Assembly (NCBI GenBank): GCA_013152205.1
Contig: JAADGV010000032.1
Coordinates: 1-64,000, forward strand
Direction of reading: 5' to 3'
From: Planctomycetota bacterium
Lineage (GTDB): Bacteria; Planctomycetota; Planctomycetia; Pirellulales; Lacipirellulaceae
DNA length: 64,000 nucleotides
Part shown: one piece after another, positions 52,356 to 61,980 of the stretch
Position numbering within the stretch: the first letter of the stretch is position 1
How the letters are laid out: each line of letters starts with the position of its first letter
Made by a program: the position numbers and the translations under genes
The notes under the pieces: model-generated
What the model was told of the DNA's origin: nothing
The model's input: only the letters and a program-made list of their open reading frames with translations
Database searches by the model: none

Positions 52356-54206
52356 TTATTCCAGCCCCATTCGAAACCAACTCGCCTGGACCAATCCCAG
52401 CAACGGTCGGTTAAATTGCTTCGTTGGATTTGGTAGCTGAGCCAAACGTCGTGGCAAGCGGCTACTTTCGCCGCCCCAGCGACCTGTTACGGCCAAGAAA
52501 TGTGTGCCTACTCGGATTTCATCGACTTCGTGAATCTTTAGGCCATGAAAATTGCCCATGCTGATCCGGTCGAACGCAAAATTGCCTTTCAAGACGGCAT
52601 CCACCTGACACGCTTTTTCGTCCTGAATCGATTCGGGGTTGCGGTAGACCTCTAAGGTGTCTTGATTGTCGACCCCGTAAGAAATCTTAATGACAAACAG
52701 ATTTGCGTCCGTATTTTCTTCTCCAAGCGAAGGGAAGTTTTCGAGACCGTAGTTGTTGTAGTTCGAAGTAACACCGTACCGGGTGCCTTCGGCACCGTTG
52801 CCAATCGAGAGTACCCGATTGGAGTTGCCATCGCCCCGATGCAGCTCTAAGCCGTAAAAGTCGTCTTCGACCTGCGAGACTTTTTGCAGAAAGCTGAGGT
52901 ACACCTGATTGCCATCTTGGCCGACAAGTCGAACGCCGTCCTGGTTTTCAACCAAGCCCGCCACGTCGAACACGGCTCCAACCGAAGTGGCAAGCGTGCG
53001 ACGAATACGGTTTTGGTGGCCTGTCTGTACTGAGCGATTGCCAAGCGGCGGAACACCTTTGATTGTGAGACTACCGGTACTCACTGAATTCGAAGTAGGC
53101 CCCTCTTCGCCGTCGGCAGCAATGTCGAACCAAGGGCCGGCCCAACCGAAACCACCATTTTGTGCCGACAAGGGCCCTTCGGGGTATTCAAAACCTTCGT
53201 ATGCTAATAAGCCATCTCTCGGGCCCAGCGAGGGCATGATGCTGCGGGCAAAAGCAGCTTCGTCAGCGGGGAATTCTAAGACGGTGGTTGAGACCGAGTT
53301 TACACTGGCGGCTTCTCTTGAGTTCAGCACAAGCTGCCGTAGCGTCCGGCCTGATGAGTCGAGAACATTCGCTTTTACCAGGCCGTTGAAGACGTGAACT
53401 TCGGTGGCACCCGATTGCCTGGCAAGCAAGCCAAATTCAGTGCCGACCTCATACACATCCAACGACTTGGTGTGGATACGAAAGCCGCGGGACTCCAACG
53501 GAACCACAGCTGCCAAGCGTCCCACATGCAAAGCCATCTTGTCCGCCGATTCGGCAATGAAAGTTGCAGGGCTTTCCAGCAACACCGTCGCACCATTATC
53601 GAAGGTGATTTCTGCTAAGCCTTCTTGTAGTTCCAGTTTTTGACCTTCGACCAACTCTGCCCCAAACCCGATTGGCTGAGAGCCCATTTGCACAGAGCTT
53701 TGACGCCAGAGGCAATTTTGGGTACCCGTGATCCTGGCAACGACGGGTCGGGCCGGCGAGTCGATGGTTGCTTCAGAAGACGCAAGGAGGGACGACGTTT
53801 CTTCTCCGGTTAAGAAGATGGCATACGTCACCAAGCTGGAGACTAGGGCAACTCCGACCAGTGAAGCAGCCATCAGAAACGTGCTTTTTCGGATCGCCGA
53901 CGAGAACGAACGCAGGCCGCTTGGCGTTGGGCTATTTGCGTTGGGCTGAAGGCGAGCGGTTTCTAGTGATACCGTCTCTTTGCCTGCGAAGCCGCAATCT
54001 TGATGCTCCGACGAAGCTCCTTCCTCATGGAGCTTTTCGACGTGAAGGCAGGCATGCATGCCCATGTAATCGACGTAGAGTGCCTGTACCTGAGCACTAG
54101 AAACCAAAAGCTCTTCAATCCACTCCCGATCTTCGGCAGAGATGGTTTCGTTGCAAAGGTCGCCAAGGACTCTTAATACTCGATTTTCTAACTGTTGCTG
54201 GCTCAC
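52356..54206 (-). CDS. FecR-like anti-sigma protein with C-terminal LamG-type domain
   Basis: 616 residues. A cytoplasmic N terminus (about 1-110, probably sigma-binding), a single membrane helix (about 112-132; FLMAASLVGVALVSSLVTYA), then a FecR domain (about 190-310; ITFDNGATVLLESPATFIA, GTEFGLLARQSGATEVHVFN). The C-terminal half (about 330-600; YEGFEYPEGPLSAQNGGFGW, VLSIGNGAEGTRYGV) looks like a LamG-type lectin domain. It overlaps the ECF sigma gene upstream by 4 bp, so they form a coupled signalling pair. The outer signal is unknown, but a lectin domain suggests a glycan cue. Confidence 0.82.
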   Translation of the reverse strand: MSQQQLENRVLRVLGDLCNETISAEDREWIEELLVSSAQVQALYVDYMGMHACLHVEKLHEEGASSEHQDCGFAGKETVSLETARLQPNANSPTPSGLRSFSSAIRKSTFLMAASLVGVALVSSLVTYAIFLTGEETSSLLASSEATIDSPARPVVARITGTQNCLWRQSSVQMGSQPIGFGAELVEGQKLELQEGLAEITFDNGATVLLESPATFIAESADKMALHVGRLAAVVPLESRGFRIHTKSLDVYEVGTEFGLLARQSGATEVHVFNGLVKANVLDSSGRTLRQLVLNSREAASVNSVSTTVLEFPADEAAFARSIMPSLGPRDGLLAYEGFEYPEGPLSAQNGGFGWAGPWFDIAADGEEGPTSNSVSTGSLTIKGVPPLGNRSVQTGHQNRIRRTLATSVGAVFDVAGLVENQDGVRLVGQDGNQVYLSFLQKVSQVEDDFYGLELHRGDGNSNRVLSIGNGAEGTRYGVTSNYNNYGLENFPSLGEENTDANLFVIKISYGVDNQDTLEVYRNPESIQDEKACQVDAVLKGNFAFDRISMGNFHGLKIHEVDEIRVGTHFLAVTGRWGGESSRLPRRLAQLPNPTKQFNRPLLGLVQASWFRMGLE

Positions 54207-54778
54207 ACTAAACCCTCCGTAGCTAAAGTGCGATCAATACATTGGTACAGAACTCGACGAATTCTATTGAGCGCTTTGTAGACTGTGTTCACTGGCCTTC
54301 CCATTCGAATGGCCGTTGCTTTGATGCTTGAAGTGTCTTCGTCGTAGCAAAGCTGGACGAGTTGGCGATCTTCAGGTGAAAGCTTGCCAAGGCAATTCCC
54401 TAGTGCTTCGCGGCGATACTCGAACAAGTTCGCTCGCTCAATCGCGACGGCTGCGATACGCTCACATGCTTCGTCACTAAGCTGGTGAGCACTTCGCTTG
54501 TGCTGACGGCGATACTTTCTGACTTGGTTATGCGCGATGACGGCAACCCATTTCACAAAATCGGTGCCAATCTCGAAGGTTTCATATTCTCGCCACAAAA
54601 CAACGCACACTTCCTGAAAAACCTCTTCGGCCTTGCTCGGGCTGCCGAGCAAAGTGACTAGATACGAAAATAGCCAGCGATCGTGCTTGGCAAAGAGCCT
54701 AGCAAAGGCGTCTCGACGGCCTTCGCCCGTCGGCACCTTGTCCGGTTCCTCGTCAGATTGCAAGTTGTTCGCAGGCAT
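54203..54778 (-). CDS. ECF-type RNA polymerase sigma factor (planctomycete FecR-paired group)
   Basis: 191 residues. Region 2 (DRWLFSYLVTLLGSPSKAEE, VFQEVCVVLWREYETFE, DFVKWVAVIAHNQVRKYRR) and region 4 (GKLSPEDRQLVQLCYDEDTS, ATAIRMGRPVNTVYKALNRI) are standard. It overlaps the FecR-like gene by 4 bp, so the partner probably controls it. It may govern nearby PEP-CTERM/DUF1559 genes, an inference from position. Confidence 0.9.
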   Translation of the reverse strand: MPANNLQSDEEPDKVPTGEGRRDAFARLFAKHDRWLFSYLVTLLGSPSKAEEVFQEVCVVLWREYETFEIGTDFVKWVAVIAHNQVRKYRRQHKRSAHQLSDEACERIAAVAIERANLFEYRREALGNCLGKLSPEDRQLVQLCYDEDTSSIKATAIRMGRPVNTVYKALNRIRRVLYQCIDRTLATEGLV

Positions 54779-55139
54779 AACTCGGCCCCGCTAGATAGAA
54801 GTCAGGAAAGACGCGCCCCTATACACATTCTAGTAAGGCGCCGGCGGGGCCATTTTGGTATCAGAAAAACCCAAATAGGTTTCCTAACCGGCCAGGAAGA
54901 AAGATCGAGCGAGGGCACATAACCCGTTATTGAAAAACACGTTACGGGACGTAAGTGCGGCGATCTGTTGCGGAAAAAAAATATCGAAAAAATGCCCTGG
55001 CAAGGTCACCAAGCCGTTTGCTGGAGAATCACGACCACATATTCCTGCTCGGCTCTCCCAGGCGGGCTACCGTAAGATAGAGTCGAACGCTTTAGCGATC
55101 TGTCTCGACTAAAGCGTTCGGCAACTTGGCTCAGGGGGT
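54779..55139. other. Intergenic region with a hairpin, no supportable gene
   Basis: A perfect 12-bp stem CGAACGCTTTAG (55083-55094) / CTAAAGCGTTCG (55108-55119) lies 21 bp past the stop of the 55140 minus-strand gene and may be its terminator, though without a strong U-run. The rest of the 361 bp should hold the promoter of the sigma/FecR pair; I see no ORF. Confidence 0.5.
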
Positions 55140-55787
55140 TCACTGCCCGATTTCAAAGCTGGCAGAGTATTTGCCAAATACCGTCACAACCAGAGAAGAC
55201 TCTTCGTCGGTCGTGTCCGCATCGATAGCAAGGGGCCCTTCCGACTCGGCGAACGATTCGCCAAACTTTGAATCGACCAACGGTTTGGCGTCTTTACCGT
55301 AGGCGTATAAACGCCAATCGTCGCCAGCGATGTTTCGGATTGCCAAAATCAAGCAGGTCGCCTTTTTTTCTTCACCATCGCCATCTGAGTACGAGATCGT
55401 GTGCAACTTGTCTTGGGCAATCGGTTTGCCCTCGATAACAGGATTGAACCGTGGCGACATGAACAGCAAGGCCAAGCCGGCCCCTTTTTCGGTGTGAACC
55501 TCAGGATTTTCTTCGCCTTCCTTAAAGCCCTCGGCTGGAACCAAGATCACCCCCTCGCCATCAGCACCAAGACCTTGGGCCAAGGTGGGGTCGGCAACCA
55601 CCTTGACCTGTTGTCCCTCGACATCGGCCATTTTCTCGACGAGGTGTTGAGCGTATGTCTGGGCGGTGGAGGCATCCAAGCCGCTAAGATTTTCAGCAAC
55701 GGCCACCGGGGAACACGCCAGCAAGACGAGTGAAGCGAGGGCGGCTTTTATCGAATTTTTCCAAAGTGCGTTTTGCGAGAATTTCAT
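55140..55787 (-). CDS. Secreted protein of unknown function
   Basis: 215 residues; AGGAG lies 8 nt before the ATG at 55787. Signal peptide KAALASLVLLACSPVAVA (cleavage near AENLSG). The mature part (VKVVADPTLAQGLGADGEGV, SPRFNPVIEGKPIAQDKL, KATCLILAIRNIAGDDWRLY, VVTVFGKYSASFEIG) has alternating strands, with no family I recognise. It is isolated between the sigma factor and a repeat-rich gap. Exported, role unknown. Confidence 0.65.
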   Translation of the reverse strand: MKFSQNALWKNSIKAALASLVLLACSPVAVAENLSGLDASTAQTYAQHLVEKMADVEGQQVKVVADPTLAQGLGADGEGVILVPAEGFKEGEENPEVHTEKGAGLALLFMSPRFNPVIEGKPIAQDKLHTISYSDGDGEEKKATCLILAIRNIAGDDWRLYAYGKDAKPLVDSKFGESFAESEGPLAIDADTTDEESSLVVTVFGKYSASFEIGQ

Positions 55788-56541
55788 TACTTGTTCTCCT
55801 GGGGACGGAAAGTCAGGATGAGGTAGAACGGCTTACGCAGCGCGCTCCATGGTAGTTCCAGCATACACATTTTGCGGTCGGAGCGGTTATCGAATTATCT
55901 CATCACCAGAATTTGCAATATAAAAAACTGGTCCCGTTTTGGTCCCCGGCTGGATTTGCGAACGATCGGGTTGCAGCGGATGTTTGATTTTTGATTTAAG
56001 ATTTGGCTAAGCCGCGAGCGGCTGGGTGACTTTATTGGACAAAATTGTGTTGGTTGGTGCTTCTATATCAGCGTATGGTGGGTTAGTTTTGGCACGAATT
56101 GCGGGTGAGCCCCATTGAGGTGGACAATATTGTGTTCGGAATGCGGAAGGGGATAATATTGTCCATTTGGGCGCGGTAAATGACGAAATCTGAATGACGA
56201 ATGACGAAAAGCTGATCGCTAACGGCTAAAAGCTAATCGCTATTGTCTCAGATGTGGTGGCACAATTTCAACGGTAAAATTTGGCGGGGGGCGCAGAGAT
56301 TCTTTGGAAGAGGGAACCGCTGATGAACACTGATACGCGTTCATAGGTGAGCAAGCGAAAAGATAGGTTTTATGGTCGTGTGCATCAGAACCTTTACTTG
56401 GCCTGAGCATTTCACTCATTCGGGGTTCCCTTTTTTTGGGTAGCGGCCAATAAAATGCTGTTGACGCAGAGCTGGTACAGAACGACGGCTTCACCCGCGA
56501 TTGCCAGAGCGATGTGAAATAGCCTATTATACGGGCCTTAG
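55788..56541. repeat. Repeat-rich gap upstream of the tRNA
   Basis: TGGACAAAATTGTGTT (about 56037-56052) and TGGACAATATTGTGTT (56121-56136) are near-identical direct repeats; TGGACAATATT (56121-56131) also pairs with AATATTGTCCA (56155-56165). A family B half-copy (GGGAACCGCTGATGAACACTG..., 56311-56355) follows, then short words of the type GCTAATCGCTA. No supportable gene in about 750 bp. Confidence 0.6.
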
Positions 56542-56615
<74 letters not shown>

Positions 56616-56950
56616 TTAAAAAACAGTGGTTTTTGTTCGCGAGCATCGATTCCTCGACTTCGACCTATCAGATACCTACCACGAACCAAATTTCGGCGGT
56701 GGTTGGGTGCGTTTGCCAACGCCCATCTGCGATAGCCCAGGACTTCCGGCCCCCGACGCTGTCCGAAAGTCCTGAGCTATCGCAATAGCTGTGAAATCGA
56801 TTTGCTGCTGACTCAAGTAAGGTAATTTTGTTAGATTTCGATTCGCAACGTGACTCTGTGTAGATTCCGCAAGTTTTTGGTGAAGAGATTTTATGCACAC
56901 TACGGCACAAACACTTTTCAGCTTGAAAGAGTGCATCGGTCTAGGAACAT
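56616..56950. repeat. Intergenic region with a long hairpin
   Basis: Arms 56728-56749 (TGCGATAGCCCAGGACTTCC) and 56763-56784 are about 20/22 complementary with a 13-nt loop. It lies downstream of the tRNA and past the end of the minus-strand aminotransferase gene. No supportable gene in this 335-bp gap. Confidence 0.65.
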
Positions 56951-58267
56951 TCATGCAAGCCGAGCAAATCCACTGTGGCGAACATGGCCATCAATTCGCT
57001 TCATTGCATCACCCTCGTTGATGGCTTGGGCCAGTTCACCGAAGATGTCGTCAGCGGCAGCCAGATACTGCTGCACATGTTGCTCGGTGTGTGCCAAGCT
57101 GGCATAAAAAGACCCGCCGGCCAGAATGCCTCGATCAAGCATGCGATGGGTAAGGAGTGTTTGCAACGCGAGCGTTTCGGGATGGTCGAAACCAATCGAG
57201 GTTAAGGCCGGATGGCCGCTTAAGGTGAGCGGGACTTGGTATTTCTGAGCGATTTCGGCCAGGCCCTCGCGCAATTGATTTCCAACTTTTTGGGCGGGTA
57301 AGTCGATCGTTTGCATCTTCCGGAGAGTCGCCAACGCGGCGACTGGTCCGACACGTTCGGTCCAGTAGGTACTCGAAATGAACGACTCTTGAGCCGCTTG
57401 CATCACCTTGGCACGGCCTATAATCGCTGCCATGGGATGGCCGTTGCTGATCGATTTGGCGAATACGGCGATATCGGGCTCAAGACCGTATTGCAAATGA
57501 ACGCCGCCGAAATGGAGTCGCCAGCCGGTTGTAATTTCGTCGATGATCCACACAGCTCCCGACTTGTCGGCCAACTGGCGAACTTCTTCAAGGAACCCGG
57601 GTGCCGGATGCGAATGTCGTGTCGGCTCCATGACGATTGCCGCGAGATTGTTTCCGTGGCGACTGACAATCTCGGCCAGCTCTTCAATCTTGTTGTAAGA
57701 AAACGGTAGTGCGGTGCCGGCCAGTTGCGTGGGAACACCACAAGGTTCTAAGCCCGGAAGCAAATGCCCTTGCAGTTGGTCCTTGTTTTCCTCGGATTTG
57801 CAATTGGCCGCCAAGTACCAATCGTGCCATCCATGATAGCCACAGAATGCGACCAGATCGCGGCCCGTGTGGGCGCGTGCTACCCGCACGGCCGCGGCCA
57901 TTGCTTCTCCGCCCGTCCGGGTATATCGAACGTTTTCTGCCCAGGGGTGAATCTGCAAAAGCAGCTCGGCCAACTCGACTTCTTCGGGCGCATTGAGCGT
58001 ACACATCGAGCCTGACTGAACGCATCGAACCACGGCATCGGTTACGTCTGGATCACTATAGCCCAGCAGGCACGCCCCGATGCCCATAAAGCTCATGTCG
58101 AGGTAACGACGACCATCCAAATCAACCACCTCGCAGCCATTGGCCTGACGGTAGTAAGCGGGCCATCGCTCGGGGGCGAACATTTCAGGCCGTTTGCTTA
58201 AGAGCTGAGTGCCACCGGGAATCAGTTCTTTGGCGCGGCGGTAGAGATCTTGTGTTTTCGTATTCAT
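56951..58267 (-). CDS. Class III (PLP-dependent) aminotransferase, glutamate-1-semialdehyde aminomutase-like
   Basis: 438 residues from ATG 58267. Class III marks: GGTQLLSKRPEMFAPERWP, YLDMSFMGIGACLLGYSDP, TGGEAMAAAVRVARAHTGRD, WIIDEITTGWRLHFGGVHL with the PLP Asp, and the Schiff-base Lys in FAKSISNGHPMAAIIG. It resembles glutamate-1-semialdehyde 2,1-aminomutases, but members act on many amino sugars and amino acids. Followed on the same strand by an amidohydrolase, so the pair may process a sugar-linked amine. Substrate not determinable. Confidence 0.88.
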   Translation of the reverse strand: MNTKTQDLYRRAKELIPGGTQLLSKRPEMFAPERWPAYYRQANGCEVVDLDGRRYLDMSFMGIGACLLGYSDPDVTDAVVRCVQSGSMCTLNAPEEVELAELLLQIHPWAENVRYTRTGGEAMAAAVRVARAHTGRDLVAFCGYHGWHDWYLAANCKSEENKDQLQGHLLPGLEPCGVPTQLAGTALPFSYNKIEELAEIVSRHGNNLAAIVMEPTRHSHPAPGFLEEVRQLADKSGAVWIIDEITTGWRLHFGGVHLQYGLEPDIAVFAKSISNGHPMAAIIGRAKVMQAAQESFISSTYWTERVGPVAALATLRKMQTIDLPAQKVGNQLREGLAEIAQKYQVPLTLSGHPALTSIGFDHPETLALQTLLTHRMLDRGILAGGSFYASLAHTEQHVQQYLAAADDIFGELAQAINEGDAMKRIDGHVRHSGFARLA

Positions 58268-58324
58268 GTGTGTTTTAATTTTGTTCGGTAGCATTCTGAA
58301 ACAACGCATAGACTATTGGATCGT

Positions 58325-59296
58325 TCATAGACCAAACAGCTTGGCGGCGTTGTTGTAGAAAATATCTTCGACGGCGCTGTCGCTTAGTCGCTCAGACCAA
58401 CATGCCCACTTCAGCGATCTAAGATGCTCCAATCCGACGAGGACCGCGGGAATCTTGCCAAAGGCAGTATCCCATACGGCATTGCCCTCGTGAAGCCAAA
58501 CAAACGAATCGGCCACGGCCAGCGAGCGGCCGCGCAAGTGGGAGATCGGAAAATCGCTGCCGTACATTAGCTTCTCGTGGCCCAGGTGGCGAATGATAGC
58601 TTGGTGAGCCATCGGTTCGCAGTTGGCACTAGTATCGAAGTACAGGTTGTCGAGTCCGGTGAGCTGTGGAAGACCTTCGAGATTGTGTGCTGGTTGAAAT
58701 CCTCGCGCTGAATGGGCAAGGATCAGTTTCATGTCGGGATAAGACTGGCAGTAATGACGAATCCAATGGAGGTTGCTAGGATCGGCCACACCGCGCGACT
58801 TGACCATGTGCAGCGTGATTACCAAGCCTTCTTCGTGGGCCACTTTCACGATCGATTCGGGTAAATAGTCGGGGATGTCCGCTTCCCACGTCGGCTTGGT
58901 CTCTGAAAACGTGTGGTAACACTTGATGCCATGTAAGCCCAATCGGAGAACTTCCTGACGAACCCACTCAGGATCGTCGTCTGGCGAGATGAAAAAGTCG
59001 CCAAAGTAAGAGGCGTGCCCGCCTATCTGCTGCGAGACAAATTGGTTCGCTCGCGCAGTACCATCGGCAATCGTTGGCTGGGTGTAGGGGATCAGCAGAG
59101 CCCCAGCCAACCGCCCTGGATGGAGGTCTTCGATGAAGCTTTGGTATTCAGCAAGACCGACTTCCTCGGGCATGCCCTCAAACGACCATCCCGAATGGTC
59201 TCGCTGGTAGATATGTGCGTGGGCATCAAAGACCCGATCGGGTATGAACGATTCCAATTCGCGCGAGAAGAACTCAATATCTTCGTCAGAGGCCAT
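58325..59296 (-). CDS. Amidohydrolase family metal-dependent hydrolase
   Basis: 323 residues. FDAHAHIYQRDHSGW near residue 24 gives the HxH metal site; GLHGIKCYHTF, EGLVITLHMVK, LILAHSARGF and KLMYGSDFPIS carry the later metal ligands of the TIM-barrel amidohydrolase family (2-pyrone-4,6-dicarboxylate lactonase group). Cytoplasmic, no signal. It lies between the aminotransferase and the large sialidase-like gene on the same strand and may act in the same catabolic route. Substrate unknown. Confidence 0.8.
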   Translation of the reverse strand: MASDEDIEFFSRELESFIPDRVFDAHAHIYQRDHSGWSFEGMPEEVGLAEYQSFIEDLHPGRLAGALLIPYTQPTIADGTARANQFVSQQIGGHASYFGDFFISPDDDPEWVRQEVLRLGLHGIKCYHTFSETKPTWEADIPDYLPESIVKVAHEEGLVITLHMVKSRGVADPSNLHWIRHYCQSYPDMKLILAHSARGFQPAHNLEGLPQLTGLDNLYFDTSANCEPMAHQAIIRHLGHEKLMYGSDFPISHLRGRSLAVADSFVWLHEGNAVWDTAFGKIPAVLVGLEHLRSLKWACWSERLSDSAVEDIFYNNAAKLFGL

Positions 59297-59331
59297 GAAA
59301 TGCTCGTCCCTTCGTCCCTGTTAGGAAATAG

Positions 59332-61797
59332 TTATTCGACAGGTCGCGTGTCCGTCGGTATTGTTGCTTCCATCAGGCCAATTCGCTGGGCAGGGTATCT
59401 GGGGCTCCGCTCGTCGGTACTACTCTCGGCAAAATACCACACCTGTACTCGGTCGTTCTGAAAGATCATTTTGGTGGGATGTGCCGTGTGGTTCGCTGTG
59501 CCCACTCCGTCTGCATTCCCAAAATTTCCCTTCGGAGCCGGGCCTAGTAGAGGTCCACCCTCAAAAGCCGGTTGCCACTGGATTCCGTCCTGACTGGTGG
59601 CCGCGAAGTTTTTCCAGTAGGTGCCATCTTCCTGTACGAGGCAACTATAGATCATCAGGTATTGCTCTCCGTCGAAGTAAACCGACGGTCCACATTGTTG
59701 TGATCCTTGCAGGCCGAAAACGGGGCTGCCCTCGTTACCCTTGGTCCAATGAATTCCGTCGGGACTAGTGGCGATGGCGATCGTATGTACGCCATCGTAG
59801 GCTCCGTACCACATGACAAACTGATCATCGGTTTTTATCACGTGCATGCCCGTGGCCTGGATAGAGTCGACCGTTCCGGCCAGACCGATGTCTAGCACCG
59901 GCTTGCCGGCGTTCTCGCGTTGCCAATGGATTCCGTCGGTGCTGGTCGCCAGACAGATGCGTTCAATTCGTACGTTGCCGGGGCTCAACCCCAGGTGACT
60001 GGCTCGCGACCCGTCGATCGCACCGTACCACATCATATATTTTTCGCCAACCTTCAGGACGTAAGGATGCGTAACGCCCTTACTGTCGACGCTACCCGTT
60101 GGCCCTAGGTCCAGGACTGGGTTTCCATCGTTGGCCATATCCCAGTGGACACCGTCTTTGCTAGTCGCTAGTCCGATGCGTTCATAAAAACCATAGGGAA
60201 CCCCCGAATCTTTGGTCGAAGCGCCCCCCACAAACCACATGCGATACTGCTCCCCATCGAAATGCACGGTAGGCATAACAACATAATCGCTGTTCCAGCT
60301 TTCTGCATTACCCGTATCCAATACCGACTCGCCAGCAGACGGTCCCTGAACCCGCTCGAATCGCGATTTGAGGATCGCGCTGACAGAAACTAAATTTTGA
60401 TCGCTTGTATCCTTTGCGCTCGTATCGGCAGCGTTCGTCGAGAGCTTTGGCAGACGCCAGCGGATGACCTGTGCGCCGGCCTTGCCGTTAACACTATTGC
60501 CGGTGACCGTTAAGATCGTACCGTCATCCAAGACCGTGTTTCCCGAGAAACCGAAGCCGGCGCTCAGACGGTATTCATCATGCGACCATGTGGCGCCATT
60601 ATCGTTACTGACCCGTGCAATCAGTTGCCACTCTCCAAAACGCCGTTGGTGAACGAGCACCAGTCGACCGTCAGGCAGCGGCACAAGCTGACCGTTGGAT
60701 TCCAGCTGCACGATTACAGACTTGCCGTTGGCGTCTGCGAACGGTCGCATGGAATCCCAGGTCTGCCCTCCGTCCGGCGAGCTGCTAAACATGACCTGCT
60801 TGAAAATCCGACCATGCGAGTCAGGTGCTTTTCCACCCCACGCTTTGGTAAACTTCTTGTGCCAGTACCACGGAGGGCCAGAAAATCGCAGTGCGGCTAC
60901 AACACGGCCAGAACGGTCTTGTGCCAGTCCAGTTTCGTAACAGCCGGGAAACGTGCCGCCTGGAACCCGCGAGTCTGGTCCGGTCGGAGATACCATCAGT
61001 TTGGCGTCGATGATCGCTTTCCAAACTTTGGGGTCGGGACCTCCCTGCCATGTCTTGCCGCCATCGGTCGAACGCACCAGATACTGCATACTGAGGTCCT
61101 GCGAAAGGCCTCCATCCGCTGGTCCCTCGACTTTGAAATGCAACACACTGAGGATCGTGCCATCCCGAAGCTCCAGAAGGTTTCCATCGAGGTACATAAT
61201 GTTGAAGGGGGCCGCGGACAACTCGGAAAGAAGTTTCCAGGTTCGCCCTCGATCGATCGAGCGATAGTAGCAGACGCGATCGTCGGTCGGTTCGGTCGTC
61301 GCGGCGAGAAAACTATCGTCGCGAAGTACAGTAAACGCACCGATAATCCGCTGCTTGGGCAGATCGACGTTCCAGCTCGTCCAGGTACGCCCTTGATCTT
61401 CAGAAGCAAACATGACGTTCTGACACGTTTTGACTACCCAGTATCCGCCGTAGGCGCCGCCGACCTGAGCATAGATATTCCCGTCGGATGTTTGGCCGGG
61501 TATACCACGAATATAATGATAACCGCTCGGGCCTACTCCCCAGCGGCCCTTGCCATCGAGCGGAATTCGCTCGCATGGCAGCGTTCGGATCACCTCGCCG
61601 CCCCGTGTGACAACCAGCTCATCAGTCTTCTGGTGAAACGGATACTCGGCAGCCTCGATAGGACCTACGATGCGAGTCGACAGTAGGCTGATCAGCACAA
61701 AAACTACTTGGCAATAACTTAGTTTCTTACTTCTAATTGCATTCAACGTAGTGACCCCTAATGTAAAGATATCGCAGCACTGTCTCGATCTATGCAT
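59332..61797 (-). CDS. Large secreted sialidase-like and GH43/32-like double-domain protein
   Basis: 821 residues as drawn; a TTG at 61746 with AGGGGT upstream and a better signal peptide (LSYCQVVFVLISLLSTRIVG) is an equally good start. The N-terminal half (about 60-470) carries repeated Asp-box-like motifs (SEDQGRTWTSW, STDGGKTWQGG, SSPDGGQTWDS, SNDNGATWSHD) of the six-bladed sialidase/BNR propeller. The C-terminal half (about 500-815) has five-bladed-propeller repeats with MWFVGGAST, MMWYGAIDGSR, MWYGAYDGVHTIA and ATSKDGVHWD, as in GH32/43/130 types. Such a pair in one protein suggests a secreted glycan-degrading enzyme or binder; residue-level catalytic assignment is not possible here. Confidence 0.78.
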   Translation of the reverse strand: MHRSRQCCDIFTLGVTTLNAIRSKKLSYCQVVFVLISLLSTRIVGPIEAAEYPFHQKTDELVVTRGGEVIRTLPCERIPLDGKGRWGVGPSGYHYIRGIPGQTSDGNIYAQVGGAYGGYWVVKTCQNVMFASEDQGRTWTSWNVDLPKQRIIGAFTVLRDDSFLAATTEPTDDRVCYYRSIDRGRTWKLLSELSAAPFNIMYLDGNLLELRDGTILSVLHFKVEGPADGGLSQDLSMQYLVRSTDGGKTWQGGPDPKVWKAIIDAKLMVSPTGPDSRVPGGTFPGCYETGLAQDRSGRVVAALRFSGPPWYWHKKFTKAWGGKAPDSHGRIFKQVMFSSSPDGGQTWDSMRPFADANGKSVIVQLESNGQLVPLPDGRLVLVHQRRFGEWQLIARVSNDNGATWSHDEYRLSAGFGFSGNTVLDDGTILTVTGNSVNGKAGAQVIRWRLPKLSTNAADTSAKDTSDQNLVSVSAILKSRFERVQGPSAGESVLDTGNAESWNSDYVVMPTVHFDGEQYRMWFVGGASTKDSGVPYGFYERIGLATSKDGVHWDMANDGNPVLDLGPTGSVDSKGVTHPYVLKVGEKYMMWYGAIDGSRASHLGLSPGNVRIERICLATSTDGIHWQRENAGKPVLDIGLAGTVDSIQATGMHVIKTDDQFVMWYGAYDGVHTIAIATSPDGIHWTKGNEGSPVFGLQGSQQCGPSVYFDGEQYLMIYSCLVQEDGTYWKNFAATSQDGIQWQPAFEGGPLLGPAPKGNFGNADGVGTANHTAHPTKMIFQNDRVQVWYFAESSTDERSPRYPAQRIGLMEATIPTDTRPVE

Positions 61798-61808
61798 ACT
61801 AGCAGCAG

Positions 61809-61925
61809 ATTCAAAACCCCTTTCCCTCGAATTGAGAGGCTCGTAGAGAGGCGGAACAACGGGGAATATTCCTGCCCTCTACTATCGACAACTAGTCCAA
61901 TGCAACAAGGGAAGGGGTTTTGAAT
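61809..61925. repeat. Inverted repeat with 18-bp arms around a GC-poor centre
   Basis: ATTCAAAACCCCTTTCCCT (61809-61827) pairs with AGGGAAGGGGTTTTGAAT (61908-61925), one extra T in the left arm; the enclosed 80 bp has no gene. It lies between the sialidase-like gene and the lipoprotein upstream. Confidence 0.75.
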
Positions 61926-61980
61926 TTGCGGCTAGAATTTTTGTCGCAAGAACACAAATCGTGCCCAAAGGGACGGGGTG

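Noticed and set aside
56240-56494. Small minus-strand ORF in the gap before the tRNA
   Set aside because: It runs through a repeat half-copy and has no protein-like composition.
60580-61686. 368-residue plus-strand ORF opposite the sialidase-like gene
   Set aside because: Antisense shadow; the minus strand carries repeated Asp-box-like motifs and a signal peptide, the plus strand nothing recognisable.
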